This document shows positions 24,767 to 32,776 of a stretch of DNA of 47,262 bases, piece after piece (the stretch's first letter is position 1; every line of letters starts with the position of its first letter). The notes under the pieces were generated by a model that saw nothing but the letters and a program-made list of their open reading frames with translations, was not told the DNA's origin and made no database searches. The DNA comes from Candidatus Bathyarchaeia archaeon. Lineage in GTDB: Archaea; Thermoproteota; Bathyarchaeia; Hecatellales; Hecatellaceae. The position numbers and the translations under genes are program-made. The stretch lies in contig JAVZMI010000010.1 of NCBI GenBank assembly GCA_038883335.1, forward strand, positions 1 through 47,262, read 5' to 3'.

Positions 24767-26455
24767 ATGAGTAGCTCAATAGAGTTCACCATCAAAGCTA
24801 GAGATGAGGCTTCAGCCCAGATTAACGCCGTCTACGAGGTTATGGCCAAAGGCAAGAACGTCACCGCAGAGGTTCAAGCACAGTTCAAAGAGTTCAGAGC
24901 TGAACTTCAAGCACAACAACAAGCCCAGAGGACTTTAGAGCAGAGTTGGCTTCGAAACCATGAATGCCTCATGAAAGGCGCGGCTCTGATGGACAATTTT
25001 GCCACCCTAGGCCGACAAACCACCCAGATGCTTACTCAATACAACACTGCCGCCTTCCGCCTTGAGAGGACCCAACGTGATTTGGCGGACGCTCAAGCTG
25101 ATGTCAACCGCCTTGAGGCAGCGGGTCTAGCCCACACAGCACAATACACCCAGGCTTTGACACGGCTCCAAGATGCACAGCAACGAGTTAATGAAGCAAC
25201 CATGTATTACCAGGCTACCGTAGCAGGCTTGGTATTCCAGATACCCGGCTTCGCTCAGCAGGTTTTCAACATAGTGAGAGCGTGGGAGAACTATAAGATA
25301 GCAGCTGGCGGCGCGGTGACTGTTACAAAGCTGTTAAGCTCAGCCTTCGTCTCAAGCCCTTGGGGTTGGGTCGCACTCGCCATAGGCGCCATCGTAGTTG
25401 CCTTATATGCCGTCACAGATGGGTTCAAGAACTGGAAGTCCGTAATAGACGCCGCCAACCAAGCCATACAATGGTTGCTCATGCCGGTTAAGTGGTTGAT
25501 GGACGCTTTGGCACCCTTCATCCCCGCAGCAGCCGAGGCTAGAAGGGCTCTGGAAGATTTCCGCATAGAGGCTGTTGGTGTTGCTCTTGGCTTAGATAGG
25601 CTGGTTGGAGGGACAGCTGCGGCCACTCCAACCTTGGCCGACTATGCCCAAAACGCCAACCTAGCGGCAGAGGCTACAGAAAGCCTAGATAAGGCTGCTG
25701 GGGAGGCTGCAAGGCACCTTGAGTCTTTGGAGGAGTTTGTATTCCGTGAGTTTACAATGGCGTCAGACCAGTTCCGCTTCGACTTGGAGCACTCAGCGAC
25801 GAGTCTCCAGAATCTACTGGCGTCAGGTACCGCTAGCGCGATAGCTGAGGCCAACCAGCTTATTGAAGCATTTGCGGAACGGTGGAGTATAGGTTGGGAT
25901 GAGGCCCGGAGAGTTCTCACCGATCGAGTCTCTGAGATGCGGCGTGAATTCACTATGGCGATGGAGGAGATGGAAGCACAGGCGTCCCAGTCCATTTCAG
26001 CCATAAATCAGATTAACGACACCATCGGTAAAGGCGAAGCCAAAATGCGTGAGGAACTTCTAGGTAGAGGCTTCCATGAGATAAAGCCTGGCTACTACTC
26101 TCAGACACCTAAGAGTGAGCTTGTGGCGCAGATAAGGGCGAGTATGGCGCAGGCAGAGGCAGCTGGTATGACGGAGTCAGCCGCCGCTTACGGTGCGTTC
26201 TTGGCGTCGATACCTGCCCAGTACGGCTTCGAGGGCACAGTCACACGTCCAACCCTATTCCTAGCCGGCGAGAAGGGACCGGAGCACGTCCAAATCACAC
26301 CTATGCCATCACCCCCAAGAACCATACGGATAGAAAACACTATCCACATAGAGCGTGTCACAGTTAACGATGAAACTGATCTCAACCGCCTCCGCAGAGC
26401 GGTGGAACAAGGGATACTCAGAGCTCTTGAGCTGCAAAGAGGCATCTCAGCCTAG
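24767..26455 (+). CDS. Tape measure protein
   Basis: 562 residues from ATG 24767. It is mostly helical and Ala/Gln-rich: IEFTIKARDEASAQINAVYE at the start is typical of TP901-type tape measures, followed by coiled coils (RTQRDLADAQADVNRLEAAG; QALTRLQDAQQRVNEATMYY). A hydrophobic central part has WGWVALAIGAIVVALYAVTDG and WLLMPVKWLMDALAPFI. A C-terminal VTRPTLFLAGEKGPEHVQIT block is also common in these proteins. It sets tail length; at about 0.15 nm per helical residue a tail of the order of 80 nm is expected, which is an estimate from length only. Confidence 0.88.
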   Translation: MSSSIEFTIKARDEASAQINAVYEVMAKGKNVTAEVQAQFKEFRAELQAQQQAQRTLEQSWLRNHECLMKGAALMDNFATLGRQTTQMLTQYNTAAFRLERTQRDLADAQADVNRLEAAGLAHTAQYTQALTRLQDAQQRVNEATMYYQATVAGLVFQIPGFAQQVFNIVRAWENYKIAAGGAVTVTKLLSSAFVSSPWGWVALAIGAIVVALYAVTDGFKNWKSVIDAANQAIQWLLMPVKWLMDALAPFIPAAAEARRALEDFRIEAVGVALGLDRLVGGTAAATPTLADYAQNANLAAEATESLDKAAGEAARHLESLEEFVFREFTMASDQFRFDLEHSATSLQNLLASGTASAIAEANQLIEAFAERWSIGWDEARRVLTDRVSEMRREFTMAMEEMEAQASQSISAINQINDTIGKGEAKMREELLGRGFHEIKPGYYSQTPKSELVAQIRASMAQAEAAGMTESAAAYGAFLASIPAQYGFEGTVTRPTLFLAGEKGPEHVQITPMPSPPRTIRIENTIHIERVTVNDETDLNRLRRAVEQGILRALELQRGISA

Positions 26456-26466
26456 GTGGTATAAAG

Positions 26467-28332
26467 ATGGCAAACTACCAGGTGAAGCTCGGCGGAGTGG
26501 AGAGAGTCTTTACCTATCTAGAGGTGGAGGAGAGGATCAGCTCGGCGGATACAGCTAGGGTAGAATTGGCCGAGATCGAACCCATCTCCTTGGGTGACAC
26601 TTTTCAGATCTACCGTGATGGGACGTTGGTCTTTGCGGGGAAGGTAAATGTCCTCGACGCCAGTTTCGGCCTTATGGGTGAGAGGCATGGCCCTAGCGGT
26701 CGAGACCTCTCCGACGCCTTATTCAAGCTTCTGACAGGCTCGCAGAGCTGGAGTGAGACCGATGTCAAGACAATAGTTCAGACCCTCTTCGCCGGTACAG
26801 GTCTCACCGAGGGTTACATCACAAATCCCTTCAATGTCTTCCACCGTTGGCTTCAAACTTCGGACAGTGACTTCGGCGGTGACACTTTGACGAGGCTGGT
26901 GGTGAGCGGCTCAGGCTCGGATGCGAAAGTAATATTCGATGATACGGCGGCAAGTGCAGAGGTAGACCAGTACTATTACACTTATGATACTTGGAGGAGC
27001 ATGAGGAGCTATTATCTTACGCAGACGTTTACACCTAGCTATAATTCGAAACTCTTCAAGGCGCGGATCCAGGTCTACAGTTACGGTAACAATGGGGCAT
27101 ATTCGATCACGATGAGAGTGAAGGCTACAGACACCTCAGGTAAACCTACAGGCTCAGACTTGGCTTCTGCGACTGTTACTGCACCGAGTTCAAGTGGTTA
27201 TCATTGGCTTACTTTTACTTTTGCGTCTCCGCCTACGTTGAGTGGGGGAACTAAATATGCTCTGGTTGTTGATAGGAATAGCTCGCTGCCTTACGATCTA
27301 TGTTGGCTTTTACATAGCTCTTACGGTGCTTATGGTGGAGGCTCAGCAGGCTACTCGACTGATGGCTCAACTTGGAATATGAGTGTTTATGATGATCATG
27401 TGTTTGAGACTTACAAAACGGCTATGAGCGGTAACATACGGTCGGTTGGTATTTCTCCTTCAAGTCTGCAGGGTTGGTTGAAGTTTGACGCTGGTTACGT
27501 TAGGCCGAGTGGTACGAATTTGACATTTGACATTTTGGATAACAATAATAACGTTATCAGCGGTTACGGTGGGATAACTACTGATCAGTTGCCTAAAGAC
27601 ATAAGCGGGATAAATAAAACCACATACCCAACAATCAAAGTTAGAGCTAACTTCACAAGGACAATCAACACCGTCACGCCGGAGCTCCTTAACTGGACAG
27701 TGGAATACTATAGTAACTGCATCTCGCTGACAGTTGATTACGAGTACAGGATCGAAGCCATTCGACGCCTTGCGGATATAGTAGGGGCCGAGTTCTACGT
27801 ATCACCCGAAGGCAAGTATTACTTCCTGAAACAGCGTGGGACAGACAGGTCTGACACCATAATCTACCAGTCGGGTGTTAACGCTGAGGAGATACAGAGG
27901 GCTCCAAGAAGCAATCTACGCCAAGTCAAGAAGATAATCGTGATAGGGGCTGGCGCTGGGGCTGAGAGAATCATGCAGACTCTGACGGCGGACGGCTACG
28001 TGCCTGGTGACCCGGAGATGGTGTACATAAACAAAGACATTAGCTCGACGGATGAAGCGATAAGCGCTGGACAAACCCTCCTCAACCTTCACAAAGATCC
28101 ACAGGAGACTATTACGGTGAAGACTAAGACTCATTTTAACGTTAGCCCCGGTGACACTGTAAAGATCGTTGACGCTCATATGGGGATTAACGGTAAGTAT
28201 CGGATACAGCTAAAACGATGTAGGTATTCGCCTCTGGAGGGTGAGAGTTTCGAATTAGAGTGTAGCCAGCAGTGTCGTGAGCTTTTCGACGAGTTGCTCC
28301 GCATCGGTGAGCTGGAGAGGTGGCTTAAGTGA
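26467..28332 (+). CDS. Tail hub/late-control-like protein with an inserted beta-sandwich domain
   Basis: 621 residues from ATG 26467 (GGTGG before it). The outer parts look like baseplate hub proteins: an N-terminal barrel-like part (VERVFTYLEVEERISSADTA; LGDTFQIYRDGTLVFAGKV) and a C-terminal part with RIEAIRRLADIVGAEFYVSP, GKYYFLKQRG and FNVSPGDTVKIVDAHMGING. Between about residues 160 and 415 lies a Ser/Thr/Tyr-rich beta domain (FKARIQVYSYGNNG; SGTKYALVVDRNSS-like strands), like the jelly-roll carbohydrate-binding or adhesion modules of archaeal surface proteins. The matching DNA looks more AT-rich by eye. The inserted part may bind a host receptor. Confidence 0.72.
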   Translation: MANYQVKLGGVERVFTYLEVEERISSADTARVELAEIEPISLGDTFQIYRDGTLVFAGKVNVLDASFGLMGERHGPSGRDLSDALFKLLTGSQSWSETDVKTIVQTLFAGTGLTEGYITNPFNVFHRWLQTSDSDFGGDTLTRLVVSGSGSDAKVIFDDTAASAEVDQYYYTYDTWRSMRSYYLTQTFTPSYNSKLFKARIQVYSYGNNGAYSITMRVKATDTSGKPTGSDLASATVTAPSSSGYHWLTFTFASPPTLSGGTKYALVVDRNSSLPYDLCWLLHSSYGAYGGGSAGYSTDGSTWNMSVYDDHVFETYKTAMSGNIRSVGISPSSLQGWLKFDAGYVRPSGTNLTFDILDNNNNVISGYGGITTDQLPKDISGINKTTYPTIKVRANFTRTINTVTPELLNWTVEYYSNCISLTVDYEYRIEAIRRLADIVGAEFYVSPEGKYYFLKQRGTDRSDTIIYQSGVNAEEIQRAPRSNLRQVKKIIVIGAGAGAERIMQTLTADGYVPGDPEMVYINKDISSTDEAISAGQTLLNLHKDPQETITVKTKTHFNVSPGDTVKIVDAHMGINGKYRIQLKRCRYSPLEGESFELECSQQCRELFDELLRIGELERWLK

Positions 28333-28348
28333 GTCGGGATTTGAAGAG

Positions 28349-28624
28349 GTGAAAGGTAATTTGCGGCTCCGCAATCCTTTAGATCGGTCATATGTAGTCA
28401 CTGTGAAGGGTGTTGAGTATCAATTTCCGCCTCGCGGCGAGATTGAAGTGCCGGATGATGTAGGAGCCGTAATATTGGCGAACCCTAGAGTGATGCGTAT
28501 TCTTATGACAATAGAGGCCGATCCCTACGCCTCTGAGATTTCAAAGTTGAAGGAAGAAGTGGCGAGTTTGGATGTTCGGGTGAAGAGGTTGGAGAGCGAG
28601 GTTGCAGCCTTAAAGGTGGGGTAA
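28349..28624 (+). CDS. Small tail-associated coiled-coil protein
   Basis: 91 residues from GTG 28349; the frame is open further upstream but overlaps the hub gene, where the encoded residues look random. It has a beta N-terminal half (SYVVTVKGVEYQFPPRGEIE then VPDDVGAVILANPRV) and a heptad C-terminal helix (EISKLKEEVASLDVRVKRLE). The N-terminal part resembles small structural domains that bind the tail. No family recognised. Confidence 0.6.
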   Translation: MKGNLRLRNPLDRSYVVTVKGVEYQFPPRGEIEVPDDVGAVILANPRVMRILMTIEADPYASEISKLKEEVASLDVRVKRLESEVAALKVG

Positions 28625-28625
28625 A

Positions 28626-29963
28626 ATGAGACTTGGAGACCGCGTATTCGACCCTGAAGTTTTTGAAGAGATTACACGGCGGATAAGCGTCGTCAAACCA
28701 ATTCCAGGTCGCTCAATAGGGTATAAGGAGGATTTAGGGTGTGAGGGTCTCTCATGGAGGATCGCGTGCACAGTCACTCAGGCGGATTTATACAGCGAAA
28801 TTCAATGCTTCCGCAATCTGCTTGGCCGCGAGGTGGAGATGGATGAGTTCTATGATACAGCAGACTGGAAGGGGCTAAAGGTTACAGCTGATGAGACTTC
28901 AACTGAATACCGTTTGATGAATGCGGAGTTGATGGTAGCGGTAGACAAGGCCACGAAAGCGGTTATTCGCTTCTACAGAAATGAAGGCACGCCTGCCTCG
29001 CCCAGCTGGGTCCTCTACGGCTACCTTGATCTGCTGAACAGCGATTGGTCAACCACACCTAACCCAGCCGTGAAAAGTGTGCAGTTCAGTGCTGATGGCT
29101 CAACTTGGAAGGACAGATTCTATGAGGCGTCTGGCAAGAGGCGGTTTTCACATCGTGGGTTTATGCGGCTGAGTTGGGAGTCTGATGCCAACTACTGGCG
29201 TTGGGCAGTCAGCCTCGAGGATGGAAAGTTTCATGTATTAATCGAGTTCGCACAGAGCACTAGCTACACCTACCGGTGGCGGTTTATACCCGGCACCGGT
29301 CTCGCTGATCGTCTCAGCGCGGAGATAAGTGGGGTCATGCAAACGTGGACGGTGACCACGGATCCCATCAATATGGAGTCTCTAACCTTTCCACTCCTAA
29401 CGCTGTACAGGAGCCAGACTGGCTGCAGGATTGTTGCTGTGAATCCTTTGAATAAGCCTACGAATGTCGGTCTCAGCCTCGTCGAAGGGAATGTTAACTG
29501 GGTTAAGTTTACCAGGAGTAGCTTCGCTGTGGTCCTCAGCGTTGAGGATGGCTCCACTACAAACTTCCTCACAGACAATGGCGCCGAGAGACTTCGTTGG
29601 AAGGCTAAACTGGCAAATGTTAAGTACTCGCCATCTGATGTCGTTAAAGGGCCGAAGATGTGGGAGATCACAACTGGCGCTCCAACTGTTCTCTCGACGG
29701 ACTTCGCCTCAGAGAAACTGGAGTACTTCGCCTTTAATAGATATGCTAACTTTGTTGATGGTTCGTCTCCAGCGGCAATTTACACTCTTGCTTCTGGTGA
29801 TTACAGATATGTCTCCGCTGCTAGTTCAACTACTTTGGTGGTCAGTGATCCTTATGGTGTCCATAACGTGATGTTTATAGGTGAATTGACAGTAACCCGC
29901 CATGCTGGAGCGCCCACCCTCGCCAGCTTAGCCTTTGAATTGACTGAGGTTCAGATTTCTTGA
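28626..29963 (+). CDS. Virion structural protein, distal tail/baseplate candidate
   Basis: 445 residues from ATG 28626, two bases after the previous stop. It is mostly beta-predicted with many Trp/Tyr/Ser residues (SIGYKEDLGCEGLSWRIACT; YWRWAVSLEDGKFHVLIEF; VNWVKFTRSSFAVVLS). It is the last gene of the cassette and probably a tail tip, baseplate or receptor-contacting protein. No fibre-type repeats are seen. The function is inferred from position and composition. Confidence 0.62.
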   Translation: MRLGDRVFDPEVFEEITRRISVVKPIPGRSIGYKEDLGCEGLSWRIACTVTQADLYSEIQCFRNLLGREVEMDEFYDTADWKGLKVTADETSTEYRLMNAELMVAVDKATKAVIRFYRNEGTPASPSWVLYGYLDLLNSDWSTTPNPAVKSVQFSADGSTWKDRFYEASGKRRFSHRGFMRLSWESDANYWRWAVSLEDGKFHVLIEFAQSTSYTYRWRFIPGTGLADRLSAEISGVMQTWTVTTDPINMESLTFPLLTLYRSQTGCRIVAVNPLNKPTNVGLSLVEGNVNWVKFTRSSFAVVLSVEDGSTTNFLTDNGAERLRWKAKLANVKYSPSDVVKGPKMWEITTGAPTVLSTDFASEKLEYFAFNRYANFVDGSSPAAIYTLASGDYRYVSAASSTTLVVSDPYGVHNVMFIGELTVTRHAGAPTLASLAFELTEVQIS

Positions 29964-30143
29964 TCTTGTTAGCCGCTTAGGTGTGGGCTTGGGAGTGAGG
30001 TTATGGGGGGGAGGTTTTTGGGAGATAGGTTGCAGGTTGTTACGTTAAGAGCAATGTCGCCTTAGCACAAACCTACTTAAGAGCGTGATCAACCGAATCT
30101 TCTACCAGCATCTGGAGTATATTGAATCAACCCGAGGTTTGTG
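29964..30143 (+). other. Right edge of the virus cassette, no gene
   Basis: 180 bases without a convincing gene. A 20-codon frame starting ATGGGGGGGAGG (30002-30064) could be the remains of a further viral gene, but it has no family match. No tRNA-like sequence or obvious attachment repeat was found. The CRISPR leader begins directly after. Confidence 0.4.
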
Positions 30144-30264
30144 GTTTTTTGGTTTTTCGATTATCTTTATATGTTGGTTTGCGGTTATAGGGTAATCGGT
30201 GTCTCTTTCGCGGCTGCCCTCATCTTGGGGTTATCTTTGCTGGATAAACCGCGTCTGAGGTCGG
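30144..30264 (+). promoter_or_regulatory. CRISPR leader 1
   Basis: 121 bases directly before the first repeat, identical to the leader at 40899-41019. AT-rich at its start, with TATA box TTTATATG at 30166-30173, which would start the pre-crRNA about 70 bases before the first repeat. It fixes the array direction as +. Confidence 0.85.
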
Positions 30265-30536
30265 GATGCATAGCGAAAATCCCAACAAAGGGAATTGAAA
30301 GGAGATCATTTCGTCTAAAAGGCTCTGAGGCAGCCCTTTTTGGGATGCATAGCGAAAATCCCAACAAAGGGAATTGAAAGCCTCCGACAAATCCAAAGTT
30401 GAATCAACCATTTTCCACGACGATGCATAGCGAAAATCCCAACAAAGGGAATTGAAAGCATTGGTGTTCCTTCTCGCGCGGGCGAATATGTGCGTTTCGG
30501 ATGCATAGCGAAAATCCCAACAAAGGGAATTGAAAG
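30265..30536 (+). CRISPR. CRISPR array 1: four 37-bp repeats, three spacers
   Basis: Four identical repeats at 30265-30301, 30344-30380, 30422-30458 and 30500-30536. Each starts GATGCATAGCGAAAATCCC and ends GGGAATTGAAAG; TCCC...GGGA can form a small stem, and the ATTGAAAG end resembles type I/III archaeal repeats. Spacers are 42, 41 and 41 bases (30302-30343, 30381-30421, 30459-30499). The last repeat is not degenerate, so the array may be young or trimmed. No cas genes are in the window, so Cas proteins must act from elsewhere. The small open frames seen across the repeats are artefacts. By eye no spacer matches the virus cassette. Confidence 0.97.
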
Positions 30537-30716
30537 ACTGTGAAAGAAACAGAGGAGGAAGAATGAAGAGATGCCAGTTCTAGCGAGTTTAGCTAGGGAA
30601 GGTTTTGAAGTTGAGATAAAGCGATAATAATGGTTAGATTTTTAACTCTAACGGCATATGAAGATCTGTTTTTTTAAGCTAGAACCTAAAATCCTCAAAA
30701 AAAAGTAAATGTACGT

Positions 30717-30730
30717 CGGATTATAATCCG
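30717..30730. repeat. 14-bp perfect palindrome CGGATTATAATCCG
   Basis: A self-complementary site containing TTATAA, in the gap upstream of S6e. It may be an operator over a TATA-like element, or chance. Confidence 0.4.
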
Positions 30731-30914
30731 ATGCATTTTACAATGCTCTTCTACGAAATTTCGATTTTGACAAGCAAATGTATAGGGCGATGATGATTGT
30801 TGCAGAAGATATTTATTATTGGCGGATTACGGCTTAAAGCACTTAGAGAAGAACGCGGAGAAACTCCTTAACAGAGAGGACTGGAATGAGCTTATCTCTT
30901 TCTATTATTACTAG
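30727..30914 (+). pseudogene. Possible gene relic in two frames, unknown family
   Basis: One frame (30727-30837) reads protein-like: NALLRNFDFDKQMYRAMMIV then AEDIYYW. A second frame, -1 to it, continues LLLADYGLKHLEKNAEKLLN and REDWNELISFYYY to a stop at 30912-30914. Joining them near the AT-rich run at 30810-30820 gives one helical, charged protein end of about 60 residues. It has no usual start. It may be the remains of a gene cut by array insertion or a single-base loss. Low confidence. Confidence 0.28.
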
Positions 30915-31064
30915 TGACGATAAACAGGTAATACACAGGCGCAGAGACGAAACTAAAGGTAAAATAGGCAAACCGTTTTCACCATTGCCACAGGAAAGAA
31001 ACCTTATTAGCACATTACCAAACCTTATACCATACCCACAAATTGAAAAGTAGGAGAACGCCAC

Positions 31065-31433
31065 ATGGCTAAATTCAAGCTGATAATCTCAGACAAATCC
31101 GGTAAAACCCAGACCGTAGAACTTGAAGGCCCTAGAGCAATACCACTCCTCGGCAGACGAATCGGAGAAGTCATCGACGGCTCCATCGCTAACCTCGGCG
31201 GCAAAAAGCTACTAATCACCGGAGGCACGGACAAAGATGGCTTCCCGATGCGTAAAGACATCCAAGGCGGAGTGAAGACAAAAATCCTGCTAAGTAGTGG
31301 CGCAGGCTTCCACCCCTCTGAACCAGGCTTAAGAAGACGTAAAACCATCAGAGGCAATACCATAACCGAGGACATAACCACAATAAACCTTAAACTAGTT
31401 GAAGAAGAAGCACAACCTCAAGCTAGGGGATGA
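31065..31433 (+). CDS. rps6e: 30S ribosomal protein S6e
   Basis: 122 residues from ATG 31065, the usual archaeal length. It begins MAKFKLIISDKSGKTQTVEL and has the conserved PLLGRRIGEVIDG, TGGTDKDGFPMRKDIQGGVK, and GLRRRKTIRGNTITEDITTI blocks, all diagnostic of S6e. It binds 16S rRNA in the small subunit. GGAGA precedes the start. Its stop overlaps the start of S24e by four bases (ATGA), so the two are cotranslated. In many archaea S6e lies next to eIF2-gamma and this operon; here eIF2-gamma is not in the window. Confidence 0.97.
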   Translation: MAKFKLIISDKSGKTQTVELEGPRAIPLLGRRIGEVIDGSIANLGGKKLLITGGTDKDGFPMRKDIQGGVKTKILLSSGAGFHPSEPGLRRRKTIRGNTITEDITTINLKLVEEEAQPQARG

Positions 31434-31837
31434 AAATGACCAGTACCCCAACCTACGAATATAGTATCACAAAGGATAACTTCAACCCTCTACTGGAACG
31501 GAGAGAACTAAACTTCGAGATCTACCACCCTAACGCCCCTACACCCACGCGGAAAGAGGTGAAAGAAAAACTCGCCGCGATTATAAACACAGACCAAAGT
31601 ACAATTCACATCGCAAAGATGGAAACTAAGAGAGACTCGTGGGCGACAAAGGGCTTAGTTTATATCTACCTCTCCCAAAACAAAGCCAAACTTCTGACGC
31701 CACATTATCTAATAGAGCGAGAGACACGTAAAGGCAAACCAAAAGAGACAGGAGAGAACAGCCAACCAAAGGAGACAGCGGAGAAGAGAGAGACATCTAA
31801 GGTCAAGGAGGAGAAGACCAAACCTCCAACTAGATAG
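31430..31837 (+). CDS. rps24e: 30S ribosomal protein S24e
   Basis: 135 residues from ATG 31430 (ATG 31436 also possible). The core has FNPLLERRELNFEIYHPNAP, TPTRKEVKEKLAAII and VYIYLSQNKAKLL blocks of S24e. The last 30 residues are a Lys/Glu-rich tail. It is a component of the small ribosomal subunit, overlapping S6e by the ATGA junction. It converges with the S27Ae gene, two bases between stops. Confidence 0.95.
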   Translation: MKMTSTPTYEYSITKDNFNPLLERRELNFEIYHPNAPTPTRKEVKEKLAAIINTDQSTIHIAKMETKRDSWATKGLVYIYLSQNKAKLLTPHYLIERETRKGKPKETGENSQPKETAEKRETSKVKEEKTKPPTR

Positions 31838-31839
31838 GC

Positions 31840-32055
31840 TCAACCTTCATTCAGCTGTTTCCTTATGTATTCTGTGTAACCGCAACCTCCGCAGGACCAT
31901 CGCGGCGGGGCTTGGTGCCTAGCCATTAACTTATCGCAACGGGGACACTTCTTCCCTTTCAAAACTATCTTCCCACTCTTATAATCATACTCGTAGATTT
32001 GCCATAACCCCCTTTTCTTACCGCTACTTTTCTCCTTCTTACCTTCCTCAGCCAT
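31840..32055 (-). CDS. rps27ae: 30S ribosomal protein S27Ae
   Basis: 71 residues from ATG 32055. After a Lys-rich N-terminus comes a zinc ribbon with CPRC and CGGC pairs (KGKKCPRCDKLMARHQAPPR then WSCGGCGYTEY), which is diagnostic of S27Ae. It has no ubiquitin-like part, as expected in archaea. It is the last gene of a minus-strand operon; the start shares its A with the stop of the upstream dephospho-CoA kinase gene. Confidence 0.96.
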   Translation of the reverse strand: MAEEGKKEKSSGKKRGLWQIYEYDYKSGKIVLKGKKCPRCDKLMARHQAPPRWSCGGCGYTEYIRKQLNEG

Positions 32056-32585
32056 CAGACAACCTCCATCCTCGCAATTATATTTCTCACTAGCTCCTTC
32101 TTCCTTTTATCTACTTTGACAACCACTAACCCTTCCCCAGGTTGACCGTAAAGAACTAAAGAGCCAATGGGCGCATAGAGAATAGCTGGCAAAGCTAAAA
32201 GATCCTCTTCACCAACAACAAATATACCTGTATCAAACGAGCATCTAACAGCTTTACGAACCGCCTCCCTTGCCTCACCTGTCAAAATCCCTCTCGGATT
32301 AGTAACCTTGGCTATCTCCTCCACTGGAGGTTTAGGCTGCGCGGTCCTCTTTCTACAAGACTGCCCATCAAAGATATAGACATGAGCCCTACCCCCAGCC
32401 GCCAAGAGAGCCTTAGAAGACTGATCGCCTACAGCTATGACCATTGGGCTCCCACCCCCCGCCTCCAACCTGCTAAGAACAACTTTGACAGCCTCCAACA
32501 TCTCTCCGCGTATCAACTCATCAAAAGGCTTCCTCAATTCTTCCCGCATCTTCTCGGGCAGTCTCCTTGTAAGGAGCCCCATCAC
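32055..32585 (-). CDS. GTP-dependent dephospho-CoA kinase (DUF359)
   Basis: 176 residues from ATG 32585 (second ATG at 32582 possible). It matches archaeal DUF359: LRKPFDELIRGEMLEAVKVV at the N-terminus, MVIAVGDQSSKALLAAG, VTNPRGILTGEAREAVRKAV, and AILYAPIGSLVLYGQPGEGL. This family was shown to phosphorylate dephospho-CoA with GTP, the last step of CoA synthesis in archaea. It overlaps spt4 by four bases, in the conserved archaeal order RpoE1, Spt4, DUF359, S27Ae. Confidence 0.92.
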   Translation of the reverse strand: MMGLLTRRLPEKMREELRKPFDELIRGEMLEAVKVVLSRLEAGGGSPMVIAVGDQSSKALLAAGGRAHVYIFDGQSCRKRTAQPKPPVEEIAKVTNPRGILTGEAREAVRKAVRCSFDTGIFVVGEEDLLALPAILYAPIGSLVLYGQPGEGLVVVKVDKRKKELVRNIIARMEVV

Positions 32586-32776
32586 CTCACCTTTAACGCA
32601 TACCTGCCAGCTTTAGTTATCCCAGCTTTCTTAGCTATCTCTGAATTCTCAGGATCTATAATAATCAGAAGACCGGAGTAATCCTCGGTCAGGAACGTAT
32701 TCTTACAATTCGGGCAGACGCTACCATACACTAGGAGACGACAGTTCCTGCAAGCCTTCTCCTTCAACAGGGTCAC
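32582..32776 (-). CDS. spt4: Transcription elongation factor Spt4 (RpoE2)
   Basis: 64 residues from ATG 32776. Zinc ribbon cysteines are CRNC and CPNC; the protein reads EKACRNCRLLVYGSVCPNCK, then SGLLIIIDPENSEIAKKAGI. It binds Spt5 and clamps RNA polymerase during elongation. The gene overlaps rpoE1 and the DUF359 gene by four bases each (ATGA-type junctions). Confidence 0.95.
   Translation of the reverse strand: MTLLKEKACRNCRLLVYGSVCPNCKNTFLTEDYSGLLIIIDPENSEIAKKAGITKAGRYALKVR

Larger units (their letters stand above)
30537..31064. other. Gap between CRISPR array 1 and the S6e gene
   Basis: 528 bases with no intact gene. It holds short gene-like remnants (a frame ending REGFEVEIKR at 30625-30627 and the two-frame relic at 30727-30914) and a perfect palindrome CGGATTATAATCCG at 30717-30730. 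A 55-codon frame (30886-31053) ends 11 bases before S6e, with GGAGA between; it looks unlike a conserved protein and may simply be leader. Confidence 0.4.

Noticed and set aside
12900-30143. Attachment-site repeats bracketing the virus cassette
   Set aside because: No shared sequence was recognised between the two edges, and neither edge is a tRNA; imperfect repeats could have been missed.
30185-30506. Several 60-63 residue minus-strand open frames with repeated LSIPFVGIFAMH
   Set aside because: They are translations of the CRISPR repeats in another frame and have no leader or Shine-Dalgarno.
30843-31064. 73-residue minus-strand open frame upstream of S6e
   Set aside because: No family resemblance, and it covers the region expected to hold the S6e promoter.
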